A stretch of 64,000 nucleotides of DNA from Populus alba (lineage: Eukaryota; Streptophyta; Magnoliopsida; Malpighiales; Salicaceae): the NCBI RefSeq assembly GCF_005239225.2, contig NC_133297.1, positions 8,750,392-8,814,391 on the forward strand, given 5' to 3'. Shown here piece by piece: positions 13,201-25,526 of this stretch. The notes beneath the pieces were generated by a model. The model was not told where the DNA came from. It saw only the letters and a list, made by a program, of their open reading frames with translations, and searched no databases. The stretch's first letter is position 1, and each line of letters opens with the position of its first letter. The position numbers and the translations under genes are program-made.

Positions 13201-15783
13201 TCTGACATCGCTCTATATGTGGATAGTTATGAGATACCTTTTTCCACTATCTTGCCATGGTGAATAACTGAAATCAAATCAACATTTCTCACAGTGCTCA
13301 AACGATGGGCAACAATGAGAGTTGTTCGACTGACCATAATCCTATCTAGTGCCTCCTGCACTACCCTTTCAGATTCTGCATCGAGTGCACTTGTAGCTTC
13401 ATCTAAAAGCAAAATTCGTGGATCTTTCAGAATTGCCCTTGCTATTGCAATTCTCTGTTTCTGCCCACCTGACATCTGAGTTCCATGCTCACCAACCATG
13501 GTGTCTAGTCCCTGGATAGCAAAATTCAACGGTCCAAATCAAATTAAAGAAGGAAAACCTGGAGATCCAGTCCCCCTACCAAAAAAAATGAAAATGAAAA
13601 CAATATAAATTGGCATAGGGGGTATAATAACTAATAGAGGGAACCACTTGTAACCTGAGGTAGTTTATCTATGAATTTAGCAGCATTGGCAAGTTCAGCT
13701 ACTGCTCTTATCTCTTCAGTAGTTGCACCATCTTTTCCATATGCAATGTTATCCCTTATGCTGGACGTAAACAACACAGGTTCTTGGCTGACAAGACCAA
13801 TTTTCTCTCGGATCCACTTAAGTTGAAATTCTTTGAGGTTAATACCATCTATGAGCACTTCACCAGCTTGTGGATCATAAAATCTCTCTATCAGACTGAT
13901 GACTGTTGACTTTCCACTTCCACTTTGTCCAACCAAAGCTGCAGTTATGCCACTTGGGACGAGAAGAGAGAGACCAGAAAATATTTGATCATCGGGTCTG
14001 GCTGGATAACTGAAATACACATCCCTCAATTCTATATCCCCGTTGATGTCCTCCATTATCTTTCCCCTCATTTCGTAAGCGTCTATCTTAGGCTCCCTAC
14101 TGATAGTCTGAAACATTTTAGAAGCTGCAGCTTGACCAGCCACAAATGCACTCATGCAGGGAGATGCCTGACCTAGTGACCTGACACATTCGCATGGTCA
14201 ATCATAAAGAAAATACGATGAATTGTTAAGAAAAATATTGAGTTCTTGAACATCAATTTATGTTTTGGTTTCTGCAGCCGTCACTGTGCATGTGAGTGTG
14301 TGTTTGTTTGCTTCATAAAGGAACTCACGTGGATCCGACTAACAGAGCAACAATCACATTAATCACTGTGCCCCCAGTGTATCCTTTTTCCAATATCAGC
14401 TTCCCACCAAACCATATTGCCAAAGCATAGCTGCTGAAGATTACTAACATAACAATGCCAATACCTAATCCAGCCGCTAAGCCTTCTTGAACCCCGGATT
14501 TGTAAGCAGTAATGAGAAACTTCTGGTAATTGCTTATGGCTTGCTCTTCACAAGTAAATGACGCGACCTGGATTGAAGTTAAAAAATCAGCACTCTTTAC
14601 TGGTTTTCCTTTACCTTTTGGCTAAGAAAAGTCAAGTTCTTCGTATGTAAACATACAGTTCTGATCGAGCCAAGTGTCTGTTCAACGACAATTGCTGCTT
14701 TTGCATAAGCAGTTTGTCCACGAGATGCTTTCCTGGATATTATTATTGACATGGCCGCACCAGCTATCACGATCAGGGGAATGGAGGATAACATGACAAG
14801 AGTAAGAAGCCATCCTTGGACAAATGCTATTACAAAGCCTCCAAAGAATGTTGATAGCAGCTGTATAAATTTCCCAACCTGAAGGAAATAATAAGGCTTA
14901 TTTAACCACAAAACATGGCAAAATGTATAAAATCCACTGTAGTTTTTCCTTCAGGTTAGAGTACAAGAACTGTTTAATACCTTTTCACCCATGGCATCTT
15001 GTATAAGAACAGTGTCACCAGACATTCTACCAACAACCTCTCCGGTGTTTGTTTCCTTGTCAAAAAAAGCAATATCTTGTCTTAGTATAGTTTTCAAATA
15101 CGTACCCCTTATCCGAGCAGCCTGCCTCTCTCCCGTGACCATCCAGCAAGCCACCTCTGACAAACAACAGAAAAGCTTTAATAAATCCCAAATTCCTGAA
15201 AAACAAGACACTTTCTGTACGTTAGCATTATTGGGTATGTACTCACGCAGAAATGATCCTACGCCAGACCCCACTGCCAAGTAGATAAATTTGAGAGATA
15301 CCTGAAATGTTCGCAGTTAACAGATTAGCAACATCTTTATGCGAAGAAAAATAATTACAGAACCAAAAATCTAATGCTCCTGATCAGAAACATACAGAAC
15401 TAACTTGTGCTTAAGGCATCTCAGCTGATAGAAACATTAATGCTAATTGTACTTACCTTGGACACTAAATGCACAACATTTTCATTATGCTGATTTTGTC
15501 CAAAAGAATTAATCACGTCTCCCAGTAGAATTGACATAAGGGGCAAAGATATTCCATTTCCAACAGCACCAATCGAGCCAATGATCATTAAAACAGTATC
15601 TGTGGAATCTGCAAACGAAAAGAGCTTGGGGAATGGCACAGTTTTAGTTTTCTCATCTTCTTTGCTCCTCTCTTGCTTTTCTAGTTCCTTATTCGGGCCT
15701 GAACTGTTCTCCTTCCCTTCCTGTCTTTTCGATGTGGTGGCCTCGTCCATACTTTCACCATTTCTGCCGTTCTCTAGGGCCAT
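10219..15783 (-). CDS. ABCB (MDR/PGP) transporter, gene 2 of the array, complete
   Basis: Full-size ABCB exporter with layout TMD1-NBD1-TMD2-NBD2. Twelve exons: 15783-15457, 15301-15247, 15156-14981, 14878-14657, 14567-14329, 14180-13655, 13511-13238, 12836-11962, 11788-11522, 11445-11182, 11039-10746, 10575-10219. They sum to 3876 nt, 1291 residues, no internal stop. NBD1 Walker [10 protein letters not shown] lies near residue 424, with LSGGQ-type signature MSGGQKQR (M for L) and Walker [16 protein letters not shown]2 Walker [10 protein letters not shown] lies near 1081, with signature LSGGQKQR and [12 protein letters not shown]. The C-terminus ends in a TAST-like tail. The linker is Ser/Arg-rich (residues ~620-680), a usual phosphorylation region in this family. 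Closest in style to Arabidopsis ABCB11/ABCB4/ABCB21; exact orthology and substrate not determined. Only 955 bp separate its start from the stop of gene 3. A piece of its 5' part is duplicated at 27.9-28.2 kb. Confidence 0.95.
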
Positions 15784-16738
15784 AACACCAACCTAAAGGT
15801 ATTACTGGTTCTCAATTTACTCTCGGAATATATATAACGAAGTTTGCAGCTGCAGAGCACAAGCACATCTGCAACTTTAAATCGCAGGCCTTACTAAATT
15901 TTAACTGAAACAAATATAATACACCTCTAGAAGAAATAAATTCCAGCAGTCCAAATTCTTCAAAGACAAAATAGCATGCACAGTACTAATTAGCATTAAA
16001 CAAAGAGAAAGAGTGCGAAAATAACAAATGAAAGAGAAAAATCAAGATGGCTCTCCCTGTTTCAGCTTTTAATAATCCCACCACTCCAATGCAGTGAGTC
16101 TTCCCTTTGCTTCTAGTGCAAGTTTTGTTAAAATTAACATTGTAGTCACTTTCTACTGAACATCAAGTCATCTTAGATTCAACATCGATTACTTGCAAGT
16201 TAATGGGCAACTGATCTACCTGAGTATATCTACGATTGTTTTATATAATAATTAATTTCTATGCTCTTGCGCAGAGGGAATGAGTATTATTAATTTAATT
16301 AGGCCTGCGATGTGATTATTGGAGGGCCAACCTTGAATCTAGCATGGCTACAGTGTCGAGATATCATCAAACGGTGACGAGACTAAACCATAGGACATGG
16401 GTCACAACCTGTCATCCATTACATTGATCTCAACAACAGATTCATATCCAGCTTAGCATGAATCTGAGGATTTCATGAAAACTTTAGTCATTGCCTCTAA
16501 TGTTGCCATCTCCTTGATTTCTAATTCCCAAAATAAGCTAATTAGCTGTGTTAATTGATAATCAATTACTACAACAGTGGAACCTTTTCTGTTGTTCACG
16601 TTTGTATACAAGAAATTGCAGTGTTATTCCGTAAAAGAAACAAGAAAACTTGATGTTTACAAAATTTCGTCAGTGTTTGAAACAAGAAGATGAGAGCCCT
16701 TCATAAATAATGGGTTCTAGAAAAATTGCAGGGGTGAA
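15784..16738. other. Gene 2 promoter/leader and gene 3 downstream region
   Basis: No gene. A TATATATA run at about 15,827-15,835 faces gene 2 on the minus strand. The half from about 16,053 to 16,738 reappears almost unchanged at about 28,190-28,880, downstream of gene 4, and marks the shared 3' flank of genes 3 and 4. Confidence 0.6.
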
Positions 16739-19700
16739 TCAAGAAGTCGAGGCACTCATGTGAAGAGCTACTAAGGAGGCATAAAAGCCATCTTTGATAT
16801 GGATCAAAGTCTCATGCTTTCCTTTCTCTACAATAACTCCATTTTTCACCACGGCAATAACGTCTGCGTTCTTGATTGTAGATAACCGATGGGCGACAAC
16901 CACAGTAGTCCTACTCACCATTACTCTGTCCAGTGCATCTTGAACCACTCTTTCAGATTCAGCATCTAGCGCACTGGTAGCCTCATCCAACAGAAGTATT
17001 TTGGGACTTTTGACCATAGCGCGAGCAATAGCCACCCTTTGTTTCTGCCCCCCTGACAATTGGGTTCCTCGCTCCCCAACAACTGTATCGTACCCCTGCA
17101 TTTAGCATGGTCTTAAGTCAACAAAATTACACAAGCATCTTAGCAAAATATTCAATCTGATAACACCAACCTAAAGATAGTGCATGAATTATCTTTGATT
17201 CTTATCAATCAAAAGGCCTATTGGAAATTAAGTTACTACTTGTTCTTGCAGACGATGATATCAATGGAAACAATTACTGATATAATGTTAATTCTAACCT
17301 GTTGCAAACCACTAATGAACTTGTGTGCATTGGCCAGCTCCGATGCAGCTAGAATTTCTGCTTCCGTTGCATTCCCTTCCTTTCCATATGCAATGTTGGC
17401 ACGGATTGTTTCATTAAAGAGAACAGGCTCTTGGCTCACAAGCCCCATCTGCTGCCTCAACCACTTGAGTTGGAGACTCTGAATGTCAATTCCATCAAGA
17501 GTTATATGACCTGAATCGGGATCATAAAATCTTTGCAATAATGAGATCACCGTTGATTTCCCACTTCCACTTTCTCCAACCAGGGCAACAGTCTAAAAGA
17601 AGGCATTTTAAATGATCTGAGTTTCGTGCTTTCAGAATTCCATTAATCTTAAAACAATAATATGCTTGAAAGGATTTCATTTAAAGCATGAATAATTGAC
17701 CTTGCCAGAATGAATAGCCAAGCTCAGGTCCCGGAAAATTTCAATGTCCGGCCTGCTTGGATACTTGAAGCTTATATGATGAAGTTCAATTTCTCCGTTC
17801 ACAGTGTCTAATGTCTTTCCCGACTCATCACTTGGATCAATCTTCGACTTCCGGTCTATAATAGCAAATATGGAAGCAACTGCTACCTTGGCTTTTGAGG
17901 AATCAGGAGCAAAGGAGCTTGATTGAGAAATTCCAATCGCTGCCATGGTTAAAGCAAAGAAAACCTACGAGTAGACACATAATTTAGTATTATTAAGAAA
18001 ACTCTGATGTCTATAAGATCTCATCGAAAAATTTATACACAAGGAAGATATACCCACTCGAAAAACTTTCGCGAAAGTTGTTTTCCCATGCTGGACAAGT
18101 TGAGCTCCCACGTAGAAAGTGGTTGCGTAGACAGAAAACAGTAAAAAGAAAGAAACTCCAAATCCTGTTCCACTGATCATCCCTTGCCTTATTCCTGTCC
18201 TCATAGGCCCTTCACATTTCCTTCTGTACAATTGCATCACCTTCTCTTCAGCACAGAAAGAGGCAACAGTTCTTATGCTGCCTACAGCGTCATTTGCAAC
18301 TTGACTTGCTTCCTCGTACATTTTCTACAACCATTCAGAGCAGCGAATGTGACTATTAATTTTTTGGGCACATTTGATGATTAATTTAAAATAGAAAAGG
18401 CAGCAAATGGTGATTTCTGAGAAAGGCTCCGTGTGACATGAGTTAAACTTCTTTTAAATGTCAAAACTCGTATTCTTTTGCTCGCTGCTCTAATAAAATA
18501 CTAGGTCATGAATCAAAGAGTATACCTTTGCATCTGCACTGAATCCTTTCATGAACTTTACTTGAACAAATCCATTGAGTCCTATTAGAGGAATGAGTAC
18601 AAGGACTACCAATGCCAATTGCCACGATGCAGTAAAGGCAATGACCAAACCCGCAACAGCTGATGCGATGTTCTGAACCAACTGGGAAAGAGAATCTCCG
18701 ACCACAGCACGCACTATTGCTGCATCTGCTGACAGCCTAGCACCAATTGCTCCGCTTGAGTGCTCAGGCTCGTCGAACCAACCGACCTCCATGTGAACCA
18801 CCTTCTCAAAACACATAGATCGGACCCTTTGGATTAATTTGCAACCGGCCACCGAAAATAAGTATTTTTGTGTTGGATACACCACGAATGATGCCAGGCC
18901 AAGCGTCATAAACATTAGTGCCCAGAACTTGGAATCCTTTCTCAATTCATCAGGTGGTTCAAATAATATTTTAATTACGCTGGAAAGTAGTAACCCGTAA
19001 ATCGGAAATATGACCCCATTGAGAATTGCAGCTATAGATCCAGCAATCAGCACTGGAACCTCTGGCTTGTTGAGATACGCAAGGCGGCTGATCGGGACAT
19101 CTGGAGGTTGTTGTTTCTGTGGAGAAACTTCTAATTCCGATGTGGGATCATCAGGGACATTGAATCCAGTAGGCAAACCAAATGACACTGACAACTCGTT
19201 GCGACTACTATGTCCTACACCAGATGATCCCCGACTTATGGACCGTTTCAGTGAGATTCTTTGACTTGACTGTCTTAAGGACTCTGCAGAAAGAGCTGAC
19301 TTCTTGGGGCCTTCTGTTTCTTGTTTGGACTCTTTGTTAACTTCTTGTAAGCGTATAAGCTGAGAATAAGCTCCTTCAGGATCCTCGAGGAGTTCTGAAT
19401 GTGAACCTGATCAATCAATGAAATGGATATTTCACATAATGTATGAAAATCCGGAAAGTTCCCTCAACCCCTCTTATCCAGAAGACTTAAACAAGTTCCG
19501 GAATTAATCAGAAAATTACCCTAACTAAGATTGTAGATTGCAGACATGATTTGGCTGCAGAAAATGAGTGCAAGAATCATGATGGTGCAGCATAGAATAT
19601 ATATCTGCTATATGCCTATGTGAAACTAGGTAAATAAGTAGGAGGTTCCATATAATATTAAATAAAATGTATGATGTGTATAAAAATCCTTAACATGACT

Positions 19701-22301
19701 GGAAATATCAAATATTTTGGATCCTGGATCTCTAGAGAATATGTGGCAGTGCAGAGACCAGAAAGTTTACAGCAATGGAATTTCTCGGCAGGATCGCCAG
19801 ATATTTTTATGTTTCTTTATATGACAATCATGCATGCTTAATTATATACCTTTCTCAACCATCTTCCCACGGTAAATAACTGCAATCATATCAGCATTTC
19901 TCACAGTGCTCAAACGGTGGGCAACAATTACAGTTGTTCGATTGACCATAATGCGGTCTAATGCCTCCTGTACTATCCTTTCCGATTCTGCATCAAGTGC
20001 GCTTGTAGCTTCATCCAAAAGTAAAATCCGTGGATCTTTCAGAATGGCTCTTGCTATGGCAATTCTCTGTTTCTGTCCCCCAGACAGCTGAGTTCCATGT
20101 TCACCAACCATGGTGTCTATTCCCTGGATACAAAAGTTGAAACCAAATTATATAAAAAAACTGAGGCGATCTGAACCTCCTCCTCTCCAAAATATAAAAA
20201 AATGACAGCACTAGAAATTTGTGAGGGAACCAGTTTAAAACCTGAGGTAGTTTATCGATGAATTTAGCAGCATTGGCAAGTTCAGCTGCAGCTCTTATCT
20301 CTTCATTAGTGGCACCATCTTTTCCATATGCAATGTTATCCTTGATGCTGGAGGCAAACAACACAGGTTCTTGGCTGACAAGACCAATTTTGTCCCGAAT
20401 CCACTTGAGCTGAAACTCTTTGAGGTTAGTGCCATCTATGAGAACTTCACCAGCTTCTGGATCATAAAATCTCTCTATCAGACTGATCACCGTTGACTTT
20501 CCGCTTCCACTTTGTCCAACCAATGCGGTAGTTGTTCCACTAGGGATGAAAAGAGAGAATCCAGAAAATATCTGCTCATCTGGTCTGGCTGGATAAGTGA
20601 AATACACATCCCTCAACTCTACATCTCCACTGATGTCATCCAATATCTTTCCCCTTGTATCGGAAGAATCTATCTCTGGCTTTCTATTTATAGTCTCAAA
20701 CATCTTGTAAGCTGCCGCTCGACCAGCTGCAAACGCGCTCATGCAGGGAGATGCTTGCCCTAGGGACCTGAACCATTCATATGATTAAACCATAAAATTA
20801 AACAAACAAAGAATTTTTTAAAGTGGATATTGCTTCATAATGGAACTCACATGGAGCCTGTTAAAACAGCAACAATCACATTAACCACATGACCCCCATT
20901 GTATCCTTTTTCCAAAACCATCTTTCCACCAAACCATATTGCCAAAGCATAGCTGCAGAAAATAAGTAGCATAACGATGCCAAGACCTAATCCAGCAGTA
21001 AAGCCTTCTTGAACACCAGAGTTATACGCAGTAGCAAGAAACTTCTTGTAATTACTTATGGCTCGCTTCTCCCCGGTAAATGATGCAACCTGGATACAAG
21101 TTAAACAATTAAAATTCTATAATGAATTTTTATCCAGGCATATCTTGTTCTTTATATGTACACGTACTGTTCTAATTGAACCAATAGCCTGTTCTACTAC
21201 AGTCGCTGCTTTAGCGTAAGCAGTTTGTCCACGAGATGCCATCCTAGCTATTATGATGGCCAGTCCTGCACCAGCAATCACAAGCAGGGGAATGGAGGAT
21301 AACATGACAAGAGTAAGTAGCCACCCTTTAACAAATGCAATGATGAAGCCTCCAATGAATGTTGATACCAGCTGTATAAATTTCCCAACCTGCACGAACA
21401 TTACGGGTTATTTAGCCAGAAAAGTTTTTGCCAATATGGATAAAATTCACTGTGTTTTTTCCATCTGATAAGAACAGTGTTGTACCTTTTCACCCATAGC
21501 ATCTTGTATAAGAACAGTGTCACCAGACATTCTACCAACAACCTCTCCAGTGTTTGTTTCCTTATCGAAAAAGGCAACGTCTTGCTTCAGTATGGTTTTC
21601 AAATATGTTCCCCTTATCCGAGCGGCTTGTCTCTCTCCTGTGACCATCCAGCAAGCCACCTCTGACAAACAACAAGAACAGGTTTATAAATCCACAATCC
21701 CTGATGCATTAAACAAGTCATTTGTAACTGTAAGGTAGCATTGTTGAGTTAATAATGTACTTACGAAGAAATGCTGCTACAGCAGAACCAATTCCCAAGT
21801 AGACAAAATTGAGAGACACCTAAGAAGAGTTCGTAACATATTCATATCAGAAACTGAGTTCCAAGAATTAAATTGTACATCTTCCAGAGCAGAAAGAAAG
21901 GTGGATAATGTTACTTATCCTTGAAAGCACTTTTTTCGATTGAAACAGGCATATATGTTGATTATGTTTACCTTAGTAACTAAATCCACAACTTGTTTGT
22001 TATTCTGGTTTTGTCCAAAGGAATTAACCAGATCACCAAACAGTATTGACATAATCGGTAAGGATGCTCCATTTCCAACAGCACCAATCGTCCCAAGGAT
22101 CATCAACAAGATATCTGTAGAATCCGCAAATGAAAAGAGCTTGAGAAAGGGAACGGTTTTAGTTTCCTCATCTCCTTTACTCTTCACTGGCTCTTGTTGG
22201 TCCCCCCTTCCACCAGAACTCTTCTCCTCCACCTCCAGGCTTTTTGATGTGCTCGCCTCATCCATACTCTTATCACCATTTCTGCCGTTCTCGACAGCCA
22301 T
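16739..22301 (-). CDS. ABCB (MDR/PGP) transporter, gene 3 of the array, complete
   Basis: Full-size ABCB exporter, expected at the plasma membrane. Exons: 22301-21972, 21819-21765, 21661-21486, 21389-21168, 21089-20851, 20767-20242, 20123-19850, 19406-18526, 18324-18058, 17964-17701, 17592-17299, 17095-16739. Sum 3885 nt, 1294 residues, frame intact. Exon lengths match gene 2 except exon 1 (+3 nt) and exon 8 (+6 nt). Both NBDs have all core motifs: GQSGSGKST and [17 protein letters not shown] twice, [12 protein letters not shown] twice, VAHRLST twice. It starts [18 protein letters not shown], with an acidic, Lys-rich N-tail ahead of the first membrane helix. Recent sister of gene 4, differing at scattered sites plus one dense cluster in exon 5. 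Both look functional; expression and substrate cannot be read from sequence. Confidence 0.96.
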
Positions 22302-22785
22302 CGCTCGAACCTCAAGATATTAATCTAATCCTCAATTTGCTCTCAGAATATGCTGAGACTTGTATTGCGCCTGCACTAGAGCACAAAAAAATCATCAACT
22401 TTTAATGGAGGTCATTTGAATACAACGAAAGATTAAAATAATAATAATAATAAAGGATCAGAAAATGGGAGACATTCGCTTTTTGAGCTGTTGAAGAAAA
22501 AAAAAATGGCACCTGGATTAACCACCTATTAGTTTGATCTTGAAGTGATAAATCGAAGTAGTCTTCAAGTAAGATGAAGGAGAGACGGGATATATATATA
22601 TAAATTTATTAAACAGAAAACAAGATTCCAGTCCATTTTTAAATAAGGTGAAAACACGCACACAGAGCGAGGGAATTTACTTACAGAAGAAGGAACGGAA
22701 TATGGGAGTAGTTGAACTCGAAACAAGAAACCAGTCCAACGACAAAGATACGACGTACGGCATGTATTAGAAATATAAATAAGAT

Positions 22786-22955
22786 TGTTTTTTTTAAATA
22801 TTTTTTATTTTAAAATAATTTAAAATAATTTTTTTATTTTTTAAAATTATTTTTAACATAAGTATATCAAAATAGTTTAAAAATAATAAAAATATATTAA
22901 TTTAAAATAAATTTAAATTTTTTTTAAAATATTTTTAAATCACAGAAATAAACAT
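22786..22955. repeat. AT-rich dispersed MITE-like repeat
   Basis: Contains the recurring core (TTTTTTATTTTTTAAAATTA, then 'aacataagtatatcaaaatag' and ATATTAATTTAAAATAAA). Boundaries approximate. Confidence 0.45.
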
Positions 22956-23032
22956 GACTGTTACGAAGTAATGCTAGTTCTTTGGCTGCTCTATAAGCTG
23001 TTGGATTTGAGTTACCACTTATTAATTCAAGG

Positions 23033-23045
23033 GCTTATATAATAG
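23033..23045 (-). promoter_or_regulatory. Candidate TATA box of ABCB gene 3
   Basis: On the minus strand the motif reads TATTATATAAGCCC, about 735 bp upstream of the start codon. The equivalent site for gene 4 is altered. Placement this far upstream requires a long leader or a 5'UTR intron, which is plausible for this family but not shown. Confidence 0.4.
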
Positions 23046-23944
23046 GGACCTGTACTGCTTCCTTTAGCTTCAAGCGCACGCATCGTTTGAATTGTATTAA
23101 TACTTGTTACCTCGTCAACTTGTCAAAATCCTAAATGTTGTTTATTTATAGACCAAATGTTATACATCATCGGCAAGCAACGAATCTATAATACTGTGTG
23201 ATTGTAGTGTGATACTTTAATGTTATAAAATATATTAAAATATTATTTATTTTATTTTTTAAAATTTATTTTTATATTAATACATCAAAATCATCCAAAA
23301 TTATTTAATAAAAAAAATATTTTTTTAAATTAAATTTTAATAAAAAACATGTCCAACTTCAATATAAAAAAGGCACTAAAATTTGTGATATTGCGGTCAT
23401 AAACCACGACATCCTATAAATCCTGACTTTTAAAAGTATGTTATTTTATCAAAAAAAAATTCTGATATTATTTTGTTTTTTAAATTTTTTATGCTAATTA
23501 CCCAATTACTTGAATCTTTTTTATTAATTTTTCTTAATTTTTTACATGAAAAGGTGGGCTGTTTTTGTTAAATCATTAAACTTATTTAAATAGGAGTTTC
23601 AAAGATTAAATGTAAAAAATTAAAAAATAAAATAAACCTTCTGAGCTTCTTGTATTAGACCCAATTTCTTTGGTGACGTAAATTCAACTTAGCTATTGAT
23701 TGGAATTGTGTGTCGAACAAGGATTAGAAAAATTTTGAATTTTTTACTTTAAAATATATTTTTATATTTTTTAAATTATTATAATATATTGATATTAAAA
23801 ATAATTTTTAAAATATAAAAAATATTATTTCACATGACACGTATAATTCTTAACTCATAAGGCTACTGTAACAAAAAAAATAATGTCTTTATTAGTAATT
23901 TCACATGACACGTATACTTCTCTAGTATTGTGTTTTAGAGTTTA

Positions 23945-24150
23945 TTTGGCAGTGTGGTTATGGTTATTTTTCAAATAACTTTTCATGTCAAAATGCATGT
24001 CAATAATTTTTTTTATTTTTTAAAAATTATTTTTGACATCAGCACATCAAAATGATTTGAAAACACTAAAAATATATTAATTTAAAATTAATAAAAAAAA
24101 TTTAAAATTTTTTTAAAAATACTTTTAAAAACACAAAAACAAACAAGACT
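23945..24150 (+). repeat. Dispersed MITE-like element, near-complete copy
   Basis: Begins with a phrase like GGCAGTGTGGTTATGGTT and ends in AAAACACAAAAACAAACAAG. The interior has 'gacatcagcacatcaaaatg' and ATATTAATTTAAAATTA. This is the clearest member of the dispersed family; other copies are partial or diverged. Terminal inverted repeats are weak at best. Confidence 0.6.
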
Positions 24151-24424
24151 TATACTTTTTAGCTGACCACCATGCTCTCTTCCTGAGTATGTGGTAGCGG
24201 CACATATAGGATTTGCCAAGAATAATGAGCCTTTGTTATGAAATATAATGATTATTTTTAAAATTAATAAAATTTTAGTGGATAAAATTGAAAAGATAAA
24301 AGATAAAAAGCATTTAATGGAAAGAAAAGAGGTATGGAAAAAAATTAAAAATAAAATTAAAAAAAAAATCTCATTTACTATTTGTACGAACTAAGGGAGG
24401 CAGGGGAAAACTCTAGCGGGTCTG

Positions 24425-24600
24425 TTAGGAAGTGTGGTTGCGGTTGTTTTTTAAAGTGCTTTTTATTCCGAAATGTATCAAAATGATATTTTTTTTTATT
24501 TTTAAAAAAATATTTTTAAGATCAGTGCATCAAAATAATCCAAAATATATATATATATAAAAAAATTAATTAATTTTTTTTTTTAAATTTTTTTAAAAAT
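24425..24600 (+). repeat. Dispersed MITE-like element, second copy
   Basis: Starts GGAAGTGTGGTTGCGGTTG and carries 'gatcagtgcatcaaaataat'. It shares the core with the copy 280 bp upstream. It seems absent at the matching place in segmental copy B (about 37,690), so it may have inserted after the duplication. Confidence 0.55.
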
Positions 24601-24633
24601 ATAAGTTGACCCAAGTTTCTAAACTATTTCTTA

Positions 24634-25526
24634 GGCTCCGTTTGTTTGCAGGAAAGTAGTTTCCTTTTGGAAAGTGAATTCCGGGGAAAGTAAATTCCTG
24701 GAAAGTGAATTCCGGGAAAGTATTTTCCGATGTTTGGTAGTGTTATGGAAAATGAACTGGAAAATACTTTCCAGTGTTTGGTTGTGTTATGGAAAATGAA
24801 CTGGAAAATAATTTATTAATGAATTAATTTTTTTTTTCAAGTTTATCTAATATATATAAAATATTTAATATAAAATATTTAATCACTTACAATTGTCATA
24901 ACCCAATTTTTGACCTTTTTATTTTTATTATTTAAAAAAAGATGATGAAAAATAAAAATAAAATAAATGAAGGATTAATTAAAATTTGGGTTAAGGGCAA
25001 CATGATTGGAAGTTTAAAGATTTAATTAAACTCTTGACTAGTTTAATTAATTAAATCAAGGGTTTAACTAGAGAATTGATTTAATTAAAATTTAGATTAT
25101 TTTAATTAATGAAATCAAGAGTTTAATTGAAGAATTAATGAGTTTGAGGAATTAATTAAACTTTGATTTAATCAAAAACCCAAAGCAAATTATAATTCAC
25201 TTGGTACAGTGGCAAGCGAATTATAATTCACTTGACACAGTGGCAAGCGAATTATAATTCACTTGCTACAGTAGCAAGTGAATTATATCACTGACTACTG
25301 TGGCAAGTGAATTATATCGCTTGCCACTGTAGCAAGTGAAGGCGCACGCCGAAAGGAAAGTGTTTTTCTTTTCTAACAGAAGGAAAACACTTTCCTTCGA
25401 GCACGTTATTAATTTTAGGTGGATGAAATTCAGTTTCCTTTTATTATTTTCCTTTATCGCCGCCAAACATAGGAAAAGCAGGAAAGTGAATTCCAGGAAT
25501 TCACTTTCCTGCAATCAAACACGGCC
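24634..25526. mobile_element. PIF/Harbinger (Tourist-like) non-autonomous element, 893 bp
   Basis: Terminal inverted repeats: left GGCTCCGTTTGTTTGCAGG, right (reverse complement) GGCCGTGTTTGATTGCAGG. Flanked by TTA on both sides (24,631-24,633 and 25,527-25,529), the 3-bp target duplication expected for this superfamily. No transposase frame. Internal short direct repeats at 24,720-24,810 ('gtttggt.gtgttatggaaaatgaactgg' twice) and a palindromic minisatellite at 25,195-25,340. The matching site in copy B (about 37,700) is empty, reading TTTAGTGTAGTAG. Confidence 0.8.
25195..25340. repeat. Minisatellite of palindromic units inside the Harbinger-like element
   Basis: About four units of roughly 35 bp, each containing variants of GCGAATTATAATTCACTTG followed by 'gctacagtggcaa'. 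The GAATTATAATTC core is its own reverse complement, so the array can fold in several ways. Confidence 0.7.

Noticed and set aside
25195..25340. Regularly spaced repeats that could be mistaken for a CRISPR-like array
   Set aside because: Plant nuclear DNA, spacers also repeat, and the array lies inside a Harbinger-like element.
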